From Deltaproteobacteria bacterium IMCC39524 (GTDB lineage Bacteria; Desulfobacterota; Desulfuromonadia; Desulfuromonadales; BM103): a stretch of DNA of 64,000 nucleotides. Below, one piece after another: positions 44,787-53,746 of this stretch; positions within the stretch are counted from its first letter, which is position 1; each line of letters starts with the position of its first letter. The notes below the pieces were generated by a model. The model had not been told where the DNA came from, made no database searches, and worked only from the letters and a program-made list of their open reading frames with translations. The position numbers were made by a program, and so were the translations under genes. The stretch is from NCBI GenBank assembly GCA_029667085.1, contig JARUHJ010000004.1, positions 186,001 to 250,000 of the forward strand, written 5' to 3'.

Positions 44787-47348
44787 ATGAGTAAGATCAA
44801 AGGGCGACACAGGTTCACCATCTTCCTGATTTTCTGTTTTTCCGGCTTCAGTGCCCTGGTTTACGAAGTTCTGTGGACCAAGTACCTGTCGCTTACTTTT
44901 GGCACGACCATGGCTGCCGTCAGCATTGTCGCCGCAACCTTTATGGCCGGCCTGGCCATCGGCAGCTACCTCCTTGGCAAGTACGCCGACCAGGAATCCA
45001 ATCTGTTACGTATTTACGCCTTTCTGGAGATTGGTATCGCGCTCTTTGCCCTGAGTTTTCCGCCCGCCCTTAAGGTTGTCAACCACCTTCATATCTACTT
45101 TGAGAGACTCGTCGGTCACCTGCCGCTTCTTGATCATTTTCTTCATCTGTCGTTGTCTAGCGTCCTACTGATACCACCGGCAGTCTTCATGGGCGGAACC
45201 TTTCCACTCATGTGCCGCTACTTCGCCCGTAACAAATCCGGTGCGCAGATAGGGCGCCTCTACGCTATTAACACCATTGGCGCAGCCTCGGGAGCCTTCC
45301 TGAGTGGATACCTCCTCATCCCAAGCCTCGGACTATCCAAGACCAATACTCTCGCTGCCGCCATTAACCTGGTCATCGCTGCCATTGCCTGGCACATGTC
45401 CAGATCACACGGAAGACTGACGACTGTCGAACCTGTCAGGCCAGTACGCAAGAGCACAATCAGAATGGCCAAAGGGCAGCGTTCGGTCCTCTTGGCCAGT
45501 GCCCTGATTGGTTTCCTCGCGCTGGCCTATGAAATTCTCTGGACCCGAGTCTTTATGCTTTTTCTCGGCAACACCAGCTACGCCTTCGCACTCATCCTGA
45601 GCTCCTTCCTGATATGCATTGCCCTGGGCGGAGCTCTCTACTCACGGATCATAACTCCTGAGACCAACGAGAAGAAACTGTTCGTTCGCCTGACCGTGAT
45701 GATGGGGCTATCGATCATGGTTACCGTCCCTTTCTACGACCAGCTGGCCCATGTTATGCTGTGGGCCCACGAGATAACCAATGGCCAATGGTGGTTGCTT
45801 TCACTACTTTCCGCCACAATCGTCTTCGCGGTCATCTCTGTCCCAGTCATCATCTCAGGCTGCCTTCTTCCTGCGGCAATCGCCATCCTGGACCCTGGCC
45901 GGCAGCGGACCGGTGAAGGTGTCGGGCTGGTGGTTCTCTACAACACCTGTGGTGCGGTCCTCGGCAGCCTGACAGCCGGTTTCGCCCTGGTCACCCTGAT
46001 CGGCACCCAGAACAGTTTCCTGCTCCTTGGCGCGCTTAACGCCCTGCTTGGTGCCACACTATGCATGACCTTCATCGAGGCGGCCCCGCGGCGCAGCGCC
46101 CAGGTCGGTGCGGTCTGCATTATCGCCGTCACCCTCGCTTTTCTCAACCCGAAGTGGGATCAGGGATTGATGAACAGTGGGGTTTACATCTACGCATCGA
46201 AGTACATCGAAGCCGGGGGGATTAAACAAGTCCTGGCCGAGGAAAAGATCATTAAGGTCATTGAAGGGATGGAGGCCACTGTTGCTATCCACGAAAGTAA
46301 CGATGGTCAGGTCCGCTTCTTTTCGGTTAACGGTAAAACAGACGGCGGCACCGGACGTGACATGGCGACCCAAGTCCTGGTCGGACACCTGCCAATGCTG
46401 CTCCACGAAGCCCCCAGCGACGTCCTTGTCGTCGGGCTGGGGACCGGCATCACCCTCAACGGCATGAGCTGCCATCCGACCAACAATATCAGTTGTGTCG
46501 AGATTTCCTCCGAGGTCGTGGAAGCTTCGAGTTACTTTAATGACGCCAACGACAATGCTTTAGACGACTCTAGAACCACCCTCCTGGTCAACGACGGCCG
46601 CAACCTGCTTCTGACCGAGGACAAGCTCTATGACGTCATCGTATCAGAGCCATCCAATCCCTGGCAGAGCGGCAACGCCAACCTGTTCACAGATGAGTTT
46701 TATCAGCTGGCCGCAAGCCGTCTCAAAGTCGGCGGCCTGTTTACTCAATGGATCGGCATCTACGACATCACACCCGACAATCTACGCATCGCCGTCAACA
46801 CACTGCTGAAAAACTTCCCCGAGGCCCTGGCTTTCAGAAATGGCAGCGACCTGATTATCGTCGGGGCCCAGCATGACTTGCAATTTGACTACATGAGACT
46901 GCGAAAACGCATGAACACACCTGGTATCCGCGAGATCATGGCCCGCATAGGGGTCGATTCTCCCGGCAGCCTGATTACCAAGCATTACCTGCATAGTGAC
47001 CAGCGCTTGCGCAGTTTTGCCCATGGCGCCCAGGTCAACACCGACGACATGCCTATTCTCGAGTATTCGGCTCGCGACCTGCTCGGTGACATCACACTGG
47101 GAAACCTGCAGATGGAAAACGTAAAGGCCCTGGCAGCATCGAATCAACAGACCGTTCTGCCAATAACCAACCTTGGACAGGATGTGCCAAGCATCATCAA
47201 CTCGCTACGTGAGCTAAGTGAGCATTTTTACGAGGTAGGCCGAACCGCAGAAGCAGAAAAGTTCTTGCTCAAAGCCGAAGAACTTGAGTCAAAACAAACG
47301 CATTCCAAGGTATCCGTCTCCATAAATTCGTTACCACCCCGGGGCTAA
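44787..47348 (+). CDS. Fused membrane transporter-like/spermidine synthase-like protein
   Basis: An 853-residue protein. The N-terminal 480 residues have 12-14 hydrophobic segments (CFSGFSALVYEVLWTKYLSL, AATFMAGLAIGSYLLG and a second FLALAYEILWTRVF unit), a duplicated layout like MFS or fused SpeE proteins. The C-terminal 370 residues resemble spermidine synthase: DVLVVGLGTG (about 543-552) for the decarboxylated-SAM site, CVEISSEVVE, NDGRNLL and the VSEPSNPWQSG segment with the usual Asp replaced by Glu. AGGGGGG precedes the ATG. True polyamine synthesis is not assured. It lies between the two cytochrome sets. Confidence 0.83.
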   Translation: MSKIKGRHRFTIFLIFCFSGFSALVYEVLWTKYLSLTFGTTMAAVSIVAATFMAGLAIGSYLLGKYADQESNLLRIYAFLEIGIALFALSFPPALKVVNHLHIYFERLVGHLPLLDHFLHLSLSSVLLIPPAVFMGGTFPLMCRYFARNKSGAQIGRLYAINTIGAASGAFLSGYLLIPSLGLSKTNTLAAAINLVIAAIAWHMSRSHGRLTTVEPVRPVRKSTIRMAKGQRSVLLASALIGFLALAYEILWTRVFMLFLGNTSYAFALILSSFLICIALGGALYSRIITPETNEKKLFVRLTVMMGLSIMVTVPFYDQLAHVMLWAHEITNGQWWLLSLLSATIVFAVISVPVIISGCLLPAAIAILDPGRQRTGEGVGLVVLYNTCGAVLGSLTAGFALVTLIGTQNSFLLLGALNALLGATLCMTFIEAAPRRSAQVGAVCIIAVTLAFLNPKWDQGLMNSGVYIYASKYIEAGGIKQVLAEEKIIKVIEGMEATVAIHESNDGQVRFFSVNGKTDGGTGRDMATQVLVGHLPMLLHEAPSDVLVVGLGTGITLNGMSCHPTNNISCVEISSEVVEASSYFNDANDNALDDSRTTLLVNDGRNLLLTEDKLYDVIVSEPSNPWQSGNANLFTDEFYQLAASRLKVGGLFTQWIGIYDITPDNLRIAVNTLLKNFPEALAFRNGSDLIIVGAQHDLQFDYMRLRKRMNTPGIREIMARIGVDSPGSLITKHYLHSDQRLRSFAHGAQVNTDDMPILEYSARDLLGDITLGNLQMENVKALAASNQQTVLPITNLGQDVPSIINSLRELSEHFYEVGRTAEAEKFLLKAEELESKQTHSKVSVSINSLPPRG

Positions 47349-47383
47349 TATCAAGTCGGCCTGAGAGGGTTGGAAACCCTGAC

Positions 47384-47402
47384 AGTCCGGCAGGCTGCTA
47401 GC
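47384..47402. repeat. 19-base sequence shared with 26101-26119
   Basis: AGTCCGGCAGGCTGCTAGC differs from the 26101 copy at one base. CAGGCTGCTAG also occurs beside REP 2 at 28419. It may be part of the REP-associated DNA. Confidence 0.4.
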
Positions 47403-47485
47403 TGGTTTCCAAATCAGAAATCTACACTGTATCCATGCAGAGTTCCTGGATGGGATCTAGCTATCTTGAAAAGAATCCTGAACAT

Positions 47486-47563
47486 GAAATCGGTGACAGG
47501 AAATCGGTGACAGTATACTTATTTAGGCTCTCCTTCGGTTAATTAGTATACTGTCACCGATTT
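47486..47563. repeat. REP palindrome 4 with a partial duplicate
   Basis: A full palindrome lies at 47501-47563 (AAATCGGTGACAGTATACTT...complement), preceded by a truncated left arm GAAATCGGTGACAGG at 47486-47500. It sits exactly at the point where an IS110 transposase frame is cut short and supplies that frame's last codons (SVTVY, stop). Confidence 0.88.
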
Positions 47564-47848
47564 CCGATCATTCTTCTTCTTGGCCGCTGTTATTGCTTTG
47601 AGCATCTCTGGATGGGCGACCTTCAGTTCAACCGCATACGGCTTGAGAAAGTCGTAGATCCAGCCGGTGAAGAGGGTCGCTTCCATTGCACCGATCCAGG
47701 GGCCAGAGATCTCCGCTTGCCATTCCCGTAGGGTCTGGCGTTCAGAGCGGACGGTTCCATGCTGAACAGTCTTCCCGGCCACCGTCTTGATGCAATAAGC
47801 AATGGTTTTCTTGTGGACGTCGAGTCCGATGTAGTGAATACTTTCCAT
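47543..47848 (-). pseudogene. Truncated IS110-family transposase (N-terminal fragment)
   Basis: The first 97 residues match an IS110/IS1111-type DEDD transposase: IHYIGLDVHKKTIAYCI with the first Asp, then EATLFTGWIYDFL and AHPEMLKAITAAKKKNDR. Full-length members have 300-400 residues and continue after KKNDR with a conserved Asp; here the frame runs into REP 4 and stops. AAGGAGG precedes the ATG. The 3' part is not visible on the other side of the REP, so the element is dead and its remainder deleted or displaced. Confidence 0.88.
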
Positions 47849-48271
47849 GGGAGCCTCCTTGTGGGTCTGACTTGGGGCGATTTATTCGACCCTGCCGCTC
47901 ATTATGAGCTGTCCGCCACTTGGAGGCTTCCGCTTTTAATTACTTATACATTCAAACACACAAATTGTGTGTCCACGAGCATCAGGATAAATGAACTACC
48001 TCGCAGCAAGCTACGAGGTATCAACAGCTTGCAACCTTTGCAAAAGCGCGCAGCAAGCTGCGGGGAATTAGACCCACTCTTTCGATTAAAATGGTTATTA
48101 GCTGGCTGTTCAGATTGAAGTATATGCAATTCGATGCGATAATATAAAGCAAACTTATAAGGGACAATGAAGGCAATAGACGACCCAAAGACCTTGCTAT
48201 TGTACAATTGAAACCTGCAAGAAAGACATTAAAACCTAAAGCTTCGGCCCTCACAAGGGGAACCAAGAAAA
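47849..48271. other. Gene-free stretch with palindromic repeats
   Basis: No gene is visible. It holds ACACACAAATTGTGTGT (47956-47972, same core as 44554) and two related palindromes around GCAGCAAGCT (47997-48020 and 48049-48062). The left part may be IS110 left-end DNA. Confidence 0.5.
47997..48062. repeat. Two GCAGCAAGCT palindromes
   Basis: TACCTCG-CAGCAAGCTA-CGAGGTA and CGCAG-CAAG-CTGCG stand 28 bases apart and share the CGCAGCAAGCT centre, as in tandem REP-like units of a family different from the RAYT-associated one. Confidence 0.5.
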
Positions 48272-48883
48272 TTGAAAAAACCGCTCCTTATCTTTACCGC
48301 TCTGGTTATTTACGGTTGTGCCAGCCTGCCACCCAGCAATAAACCGACACTGCTCCATGAGGAATCTGAGCCCAATCTCCTCACAAAACAGGAGTTTATA
48401 GACAGATCCGTTCAATCGGCCCTACTGATTTACGAAGGCATGCGTACCATCAGCGAAGCGGCCCAAAAATATGCACTTGATAACAACGACACGCTACCTA
48501 TCAGCACCCCTCAAAAACCTGTGAAGGAACTGCTCCTGGAGGGGGGGTATCTCAAGTCGTGGCCGACGGTTCCGCCTTTTGCATTTACAGACCCAACCCA
48601 ACTTGAATTGAATTACGCGAACGGATACGACGATATGGATGGCACCGGCGCACCAGACGATGTTATTTTTTTACAGGACGTAAAGATCGAGGTATGTAAA
48701 GAGTTTATTCGACGTTATTCCAGCGCCGGCCCCGATGACATTATTTACAACTACAAGGCTAACAAGGAAAAGTATCCAGGAGAGGTTTTTGGCAGGCACA
48801 TAAAAATCTATGCGATCAACTGGCCTGGTGAAGAGTATATCGAATATTGCGATATCGAATGGGTGATGCAGTATAATGACTAA
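48272..48883 (+). CDS. Lipoprotein, paralogue of the one at 30131
   Basis: A 203-residue lipoprotein starting at TTG with AGGGG about ten bases upstream: MKKPLLIFTALVIYGCAS, a lipobox ending in Cys. It is colinear with the 30131-30736 protein, with identical EWVMQYND C-terminus and conserved KEFIRRYS, NGYDDMD..GAPDDVIF and YPGEVFGRH segments. Two Cys residues (EVCKEF and EYCDIEW) are conserved between the copies and could form a disulfide. It lies 211 bases upstream of the Dlt-like operon in the same direction and might be co-transcribed. Confidence 0.8.
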   Translation: MKKPLLIFTALVIYGCASLPPSNKPTLLHEESEPNLLTKQEFIDRSVQSALLIYEGMRTISEAAQKYALDNNDTLPISTPQKPVKELLLEGGYLKSWPTVPPFAFTDPTQLELNYANGYDDMDGTGAPDDVIFLQDVKIEVCKEFIRRYSSAGPDDIIYNYKANKEKYPGEVFGRHIKIYAINWPGEEYIEYCDIEWVMQYND

Positions 48884-49094
48884 TCCTGCCAAACCTTTGC
48901 CATGCACGTGACACGCGACGAGAGAAAACATCTCGCTTTGAAGAGAACTCAGCTTATTCGCCTTATCTGTAGACCCAAATCACTCACTTTGAAAAGCCTT
49001 TACTCGATTATTTTTTCTGGAACGTTTTCATATATACCCATATAATTCCAGATATATACATTGGACATTCGTTTCGCCTGCCACGGACCCTTAT

Positions 49095-49343
49095 ATGAGC
49101 GACCAAGAAATTATCAGTAATTTTATCCACAAGCTTCTCAGAGACCACGACTATGTTGATGAAGTGACGACGTCAGCATCGCTTATTCTTAGCGGACTGC
49201 TTGATTCACTAGCCGTGATCCACATTGTTGTTTTTCTGGAAGAGCAATACGGCATTGATTTTTCCGATGTCTACTTTGACCAGGCCAGCTTCGACACGAT
49301 CGATCAGATCTTAGACTTCGTGAAAATTAACAGAAGACCATAA
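49095..49343 (+). CDS. Acyl/aminoacyl carrier protein (DltC-like)
   Basis: An 82-residue acidic carrier protein. The phosphopantetheine serine is S38 in GLLDSLAVI, and the tail DVYFDQASFDTIDQILDFV resembles DltC (EFDRD..NT...I) more than fatty-acid ACP. It should carry an activated substrate from the adenylating enzymes encoded downstream. A TATAAT box lies at 49041-49046, and the binding site (CGGA) is weak. Only four bases separate it from the next gene. Confidence 0.87.
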   Translation: MSDQEIISNFIHKLLRDHDYVDEVTTSASLILSGLLDSLAVIHIVVFLEEQYGIDFSDVYFDQASFDTIDQILDFVKINRRP

Positions 49344-49347
49344 AGCC

Positions 49348-50577
49348 ATGAATCAAAAGATTTCTTTTGACATTGAACTCAGTCAACGCATCAATCAGTG
49401 GTTTCAACTGATCCCAAAGGGCTGCAAAGCACATCACGTCAGGGAGATGATGAACGAACTCGAGTGCACTCCCGGAGACACGGTTCTCGACCCTTTTTGT
49501 GGCGAGGGATCCACTCTCATCGAAAGCCAGATTGCCGGCTTGAATGCCGTAGGCTTCGAAATCAATCCCTTTCTTCATTTTGTCAGCAAAACCATAACCA
49601 CCTGGGATATTGATCTAGACGAACTGGATCGACAAAAAGACCTGGTTATTAACCAATTCCTCTGCCGCTCCAAGGGGGCCACTCTTGCCACACTCGAGCA
49701 GCTTGGGCTTGCCATACCACCCATCCATAAGCCTTTTTCATGGTGGCGAGAGGATATACTTGTCAATCTCCTGATTTTGAGCCAAGCCATCAATCAGCAA
49801 GCGACAGACCCAATCGTTCGCCATTTTCTACGGCTCGCCCTGGCAAGCATCCTGGTTCCGGAACTTTCCAACACCAGACTTGAAGGGCATTTGCTTCTTT
49901 TAGTCGAACGTCAGGATAATTCACTGGACGTACTGAAGAGTTTTACCAATAAAGTTTCTACGATGATCATCGACCTTGCAGCGCTTGCAAAAACTCCCTT
50001 CAAAAAAACGACTCAAAGTTACCTTCAGGACGCAACCTGCCTGGACAACCTCTCTCTTGAGAGTGAAATCAACTGCGTTATCACTGCCCCGCCTTATCCG
50101 GCACGCTTTAGCTATGTCTGGAACACGCTCCCACACCTCTATTTTTTCGGTTACCACACTTCCCCCCGTGAGCCTTCGGCTCTTGACGAAAAAGCTCTCG
50201 GAGGGACCTGGGGCGATGCCACCTACAAACTCATGCGCGAACCGGTCGCCGTTGAGCACAGTAGCGTTGCAAAACATATCAGCCCTATCGCTGACCAGTT
50301 TCGGAAAGAAGATCCTCTAGCTGCCAATTACCTTATTAAGTATTTCAATCTGATCACTCGCCACCTCATTGAACTCGACAAGCTAGCGCAGCGTAATTTT
50401 CGCGTCGCCTACATGGTCGGCTCTGCAGAACTGGGTGGAACACTCATCAACACAGGGCAACTGCTTGGATCAATCCTCGACGACTTCGGTTACAGCATTC
50501 GTAAAATCCAGGACTGTGGAAACTATGTTGCAGGTCGCTCGCAATACACTGAAAAAATCGTTTACGCATGGAAGTGA
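49348..50577 (+). CDS. DNA-methylase-fold SAM-dependent methyltransferase with APPY motif
   Basis: A 409-residue protein. The SAM-binding motif I is D48-PFCGEGST, followed by LIESQIAGLNAVGFEINPF, which is the layout of N6-adenine/N4-cytosine DNA methylases and of related RNA methylases. The catalytic motif IV, normally D/N/S-PPY, reads A247-P-P-Y250 in VITAPPYPARFSY, so the residue that holds the target amino group is replaced. The C-terminal half has no recognisable target-recognition domain. Embedded in an aminoacyl-activation operon and without a restriction enzyme nearby, it may methylate a small molecule, carrier-bound substrate or nucleic acid. Its end overlaps the next gene by ten bases. 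Confidence 0.82.
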   Translation: MNQKISFDIELSQRINQWFQLIPKGCKAHHVREMMNELECTPGDTVLDPFCGEGSTLIESQIAGLNAVGFEINPFLHFVSKTITTWDIDLDELDRQKDLVINQFLCRSKGATLATLEQLGLAIPPIHKPFSWWREDILVNLLILSQAINQQATDPIVRHFLRLALASILVPELSNTRLEGHLLLLVERQDNSLDVLKSFTNKVSTMIIDLAALAKTPFKKTTQSYLQDATCLDNLSLESEINCVITAPPYPARFSYVWNTLPHLYFFGYHTSPREPSALDEKALGGTWGDATYKLMREPVAVEHSSVAKHISPIADQFRKEDPLAANYLIKYFNLITRHLIELDKLAQRNFRVAYMVGSAELGGTLINTGQLLGSILDDFGYSIRKIQDCGNYVAGRSQYTEKIVYAWK

Positions 50578-52172
50578 AGAACTCCGCACCAGACCAAAAG
50601 AATAATCTCGCCTACGACTTTTTCAGTCACGCGTGCCGCTCTGCCGATCGCACAGCGGTCTGGGTGAATGGTCAACTCTGGAGCTACAAAGAGCTGTCCG
50701 TACATGTCTCTCGGCTCGCCGGATGGCTCCGCTCCCGCTTTCCTGGTGGGGGCAAGAACATCGGCATACTGGCGAACCGCAGCGCAGAAACATACATCGG
50801 CCTGCTTGCTGTGCTGTGGTCCGGCAACACCTACGTGCCACTCAACAATAAATTACCGGCACCTTACCTTAAAAGCCTGATGCTTCAAGCCGATGTGGAG
50901 AACCTGGTTGTGGACAGACAAACGCTCCCCACACTCACTGATCCATGCTTCAAAGAAAATCATGCGCTGACGGTGATCTCCCCATTAGAATTCCTCAAAG
51001 CACCAGTCGAACTTAACCTGGTGAGCCCAGATACAATTAAATCCGTGCGCACCCTTTCGGAGCCAGTGGCCGTCTCCGCAGAGCAGACCGCCTACATCAT
51101 CTTCACCTCTGGCAGTACAGGCGCTCCCAAAGGGATTGCTCCTAATGTCGCTAATGTCGCCTGGTTTCTGGAGGCCACCCAGGAGCGTTATCAACTCCAA
51201 CCGGACGATCGCATTTCGCAGGCCAATGATTTGTACTGGGATCCTTCGGTGTTCGACCTATTCAGTAGCTGGAAAGTCGGTGCCGCAACCTATGTTGTCC
51301 CAGACAGACAACTTGTTGCGCCTCTGCACTTTATACGTGAGCACGCCTTGACTGTTTGGTATTCAGGACCAGTCCAGATTAATTTTTTAAATAAAATGCA
51401 TCTGTTAAAAACAGGGGTTTTCCCATCACTGCGGCTATCACTCTTTGTCGGCGAGCCTCTCCTGAAAGAAGCCGCCGAAAGCTGGCAGAAGGCCGCCTGC
51501 AACAGCCTGATCGAAAATGTTTACGGCCCCACAGAAACAACTGTGGTCTGCACTGGACAATTGTTCAGTGACGACCCGGCCTGCATAACCCCAGAGCGCG
51601 GTTATCTCGCAATCGGAACCCCGTATCGAGGAGCTCAGATCAGAATCCTCGATGAGCAACAACGCACTTTGGCCGAGGGGCAAATCGGGGAGATTGCCAT
51701 TGGTGGTCCCATGGTCACTCCCGGCTACTGGAAAGCGCCCGAGCTGACGACGGGCAGTTTTGTCTCGCTCCCGGGGTCAAAAGATCAGTGGTATCTTACC
51801 GGTGATCTTGGGTACCGCACCACACAGGGTGTATTTCACTTCGTGGGTCGTAGAGACAATCAGTTACAGGTGCAAGGCATGCGGATCGAACCCGAAGAAA
51901 TCGAGTCCCATCTCCGTAAAATTACTGGCTCTGATGAAGTTGCCGTGATCGGCTGGCCGGCGGAGAATCTTTTGATCACTGGCCTTACAGCCTTCATCAG
52001 CACACCTAAAATGGATCTTGACAACATTCGACGGCAGCTTAGAAAGACTTTGCCTGCCGTCATGGTCCCCAACAGGATCGAAGTTCTCACTCAATTACCG
52101 CGCAACCAGAATCATAAAATTGACCGCAAGGCTCTCTTGCAGTTGCTCAAAGAAAAGGGGGCAACGGCGTGA
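50568..52172 (+). CDS. Amino-acid adenylating enzyme 1 (DltA-like)
   Basis: A 534-residue stand-alone adenylation enzyme. Core motifs are present: A3 FTSGSTGAPKGI (about residues 179-190), A4 WDPSVFD, A5 ENVYGPTETT, A7 YLTGDLG, A8 GRRDNQLQVQGMRIEPEEIE and A10 QNHKIDRKAL with catalytic K517. The Asp in the A4 motif implies an alpha-amino group on the substrate. No carrier or condensation domain is fused, matching DltA. It overlaps the methyltransferase gene by ten bases and the second adenylating gene by four, so all are translationally coupled. Confidence 0.9.
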   Translation: MEVKNSAPDQKNNLAYDFFSHACRSADRTAVWVNGQLWSYKELSVHVSRLAGWLRSRFPGGGKNIGILANRSAETYIGLLAVLWSGNTYVPLNNKLPAPYLKSLMLQADVENLVVDRQTLPTLTDPCFKENHALTVISPLEFLKAPVELNLVSPDTIKSVRTLSEPVAVSAEQTAYIIFTSGSTGAPKGIAPNVANVAWFLEATQERYQLQPDDRISQANDLYWDPSVFDLFSSWKVGAATYVVPDRQLVAPLHFIREHALTVWYSGPVQINFLNKMHLLKTGVFPSLRLSLFVGEPLLKEAAESWQKAACNSLIENVYGPTETTVVCTGQLFSDDPACITPERGYLAIGTPYRGAQIRILDEQQRTLAEGQIGEIAIGGPMVTPGYWKAPELTTGSFVSLPGSKDQWYLTGDLGYRTTQGVFHFVGRRDNQLQVQGMRIEPEEIESHLRKITGSDEVAVIGWPAENLLITGLTAFISTPKMDLDNIRRQLRKTLPAVMVPNRIEVLTQLPRNQNHKIDRKALLQLLKEKGATA

Positions 52173-53746
52173 ACCTGCTCACTCCCTTTCACGAACACGC
52201 CCTCACGTCCCCAGAGAGCCTCGCCCTGTCCGTTTCTGGCCTGGAGCTATCTTACCAACAACTATCTGAAAAGATCAGTCGCATCGCAGGCTGGATAAAG
52301 GCAAATGCAGGGTCAAGCAACCCACGTGTCGGCATTTTTTCTTCGCGCAGCATCACAGCCTACACCGGCGTTCTGGCAGCAAGCTACGCCGGCGCCGCCT
52401 ATGTCCCAATCAACATCAAGGCCCCGCTCAACTATCTCAACGAAACCTTGCGATCAGCGCGACTCGATATCTTGATCGTGGACCGGACCGGGGCAGAAAT
52501 CCTAGAGCGGTTGCTCCCTGATGGTCTGCCGGACCTTGTCCTCTCACCCTGTGATCTACCACCCGTAAGTTCACATATCAAGATTTCCGGCCCAAACGTG
52601 CTTTATTCACTGGCTCCTTTGAGCCAACCAGCAGCCTGCAATCTTCACGACGAGGCCTACCTGATGTTCACCTCGGGGACCACAGGCAAGCCGAAAGGGA
52701 TTGTCATCACGATTGAGAACATCCTGCACTTACTGACCACATTACAACGCCGCTACCACTTCATTCCGAAGGACCGTTTTTCCCAAGCCTTTGAGTTGAC
52801 CTTCGACCTGTCAGTATTCGACATCTTCATGGCACTGCGCGCCGGGGCCTCACTGCACGTTATTCCTGAGACACACATGTCAACACCGGCACATTTCATT
52901 CAGCAGCACCAATTGACCGTCTGGTTTTCGGTCCCTTCGTTGATCGGCATGCTCAAGCATGTAAAGCTGTTACGCAGCAACATCTTCCCGTCTCTTCGGC
53001 TCTCGCTTTTCTGCGGCGAAGCGCTTCCGGAAGAGAGCGCACGAGACTGGCAGGAAGCCGCGCCTAACAGCCGGGTAGAAAACCTCTACGGCCCGACCGA
53101 AGCCACTGTCGCCTGCCTGCAGCAGGATTGTAGCTGTCCGAACGCAGTCACACCCGACCGCGGCACTATTGCCATTGGGCGACCATTTGATGGGCTGACC
53201 ACAGGCATCGTTGATCAGGAGGGGCACTTTCTTCCTCCTGGAGATCACGGTGAACTTGCCGTTTGCGGGCCCCAGGTCGCTACAGGTTACCTCGACAACG
53301 AGGAGTTAACCCGACAGCGTTTCCCATACCTCATACACCCCGAGCTCGGTTCTTCCCGTTGGTACCTTACAGGTGATCAGGCCTACATGGATGATGACGG
53401 GACCTACCACTTTCTCGGGCGGATAGATAACCAGGTGCAGCTTCGTGGCCAGCGCGTGGAACTGGATGCGGTTGAATACCACCTGCGGACTGTCAGTGGT
53501 TGCAGCAATGCGGTGGTCATTTTTCTTGATCCACTCGAACTTTGGGCTCATGAGATAATCGGCGTCATCAGCAGCAGCCCTCTTAATAGCCGAGAAATCC
53601 GGACACAGCTGGGAAAACTCATACCCGCCTACATGGTACCGAAAAGGATCATTATATGGGAGGAGCTTCCACGCAATGCGAATGGTAAAATCGACCGCGT
53701 TGCCATAAAACGCAAGTTGTCAGCGTACCAAGGGTCGTCATTATGA
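52169..53746 (+). CDS. Amino-acid adenylating enzyme 2 (DltA-like)
   Basis: A 525-residue paralogue of the preceding enzyme. A3 is FTSGTTGKPKGI, A4 FDLSVFDIFMAL (very DltA-like), A5 ENLYGPTEAT, A7 YLTGDQA, A8 GRIDNQVQLRGQRVELDAVE and A10 NANGKIDRVAI with K507. It differs from enzyme 1 in the A4-A5 pocket, so the two probably activate different substrates for the single carrier, or one is specialised for loading. The start overlaps the previous stop (ATGA) and its end overlaps the membrane-protein start in the same way. Confidence 0.9.
   Translation: MNLLTPFHEHALTSPESLALSVSGLELSYQQLSEKISRIAGWIKANAGSSNPRVGIFSSRSITAYTGVLAASYAGAAYVPINIKAPLNYLNETLRSARLDILIVDRTGAEILERLLPDGLPDLVLSPCDLPPVSSHIKISGPNVLYSLAPLSQPAACNLHDEAYLMFTSGTTGKPKGIVITIENILHLLTTLQRRYHFIPKDRFSQAFELTFDLSVFDIFMALRAGASLHVIPETHMSTPAHFIQQHQLTVWFSVPSLIGMLKHVKLLRSNIFPSLRLSLFCGEALPEESARDWQEAAPNSRVENLYGPTEATVACLQQDCSCPNAVTPDRGTIAIGRPFDGLTTGIVDQEGHFLPPGDHGELAVCGPQVATGYLDNEELTRQRFPYLIHPELGSSRWYLTGDQAYMDDDGTYHFLGRIDNQVQLRGQRVELDAVEYHLRTVSGCSNAVVIFLDPLELWAHEIIGVISSSPLNSREIRTQLGKLIPAYMVPKRIIIWEELPRNANGKIDRVAIKRKLSAYQGSSL

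Noticed and set aside
49348-50577. Restriction-modification system
   Set aside because: Only the methylase-fold gene is present; no endonuclease or specificity subunit is nearby, and the operon context is aminoacyl activation.
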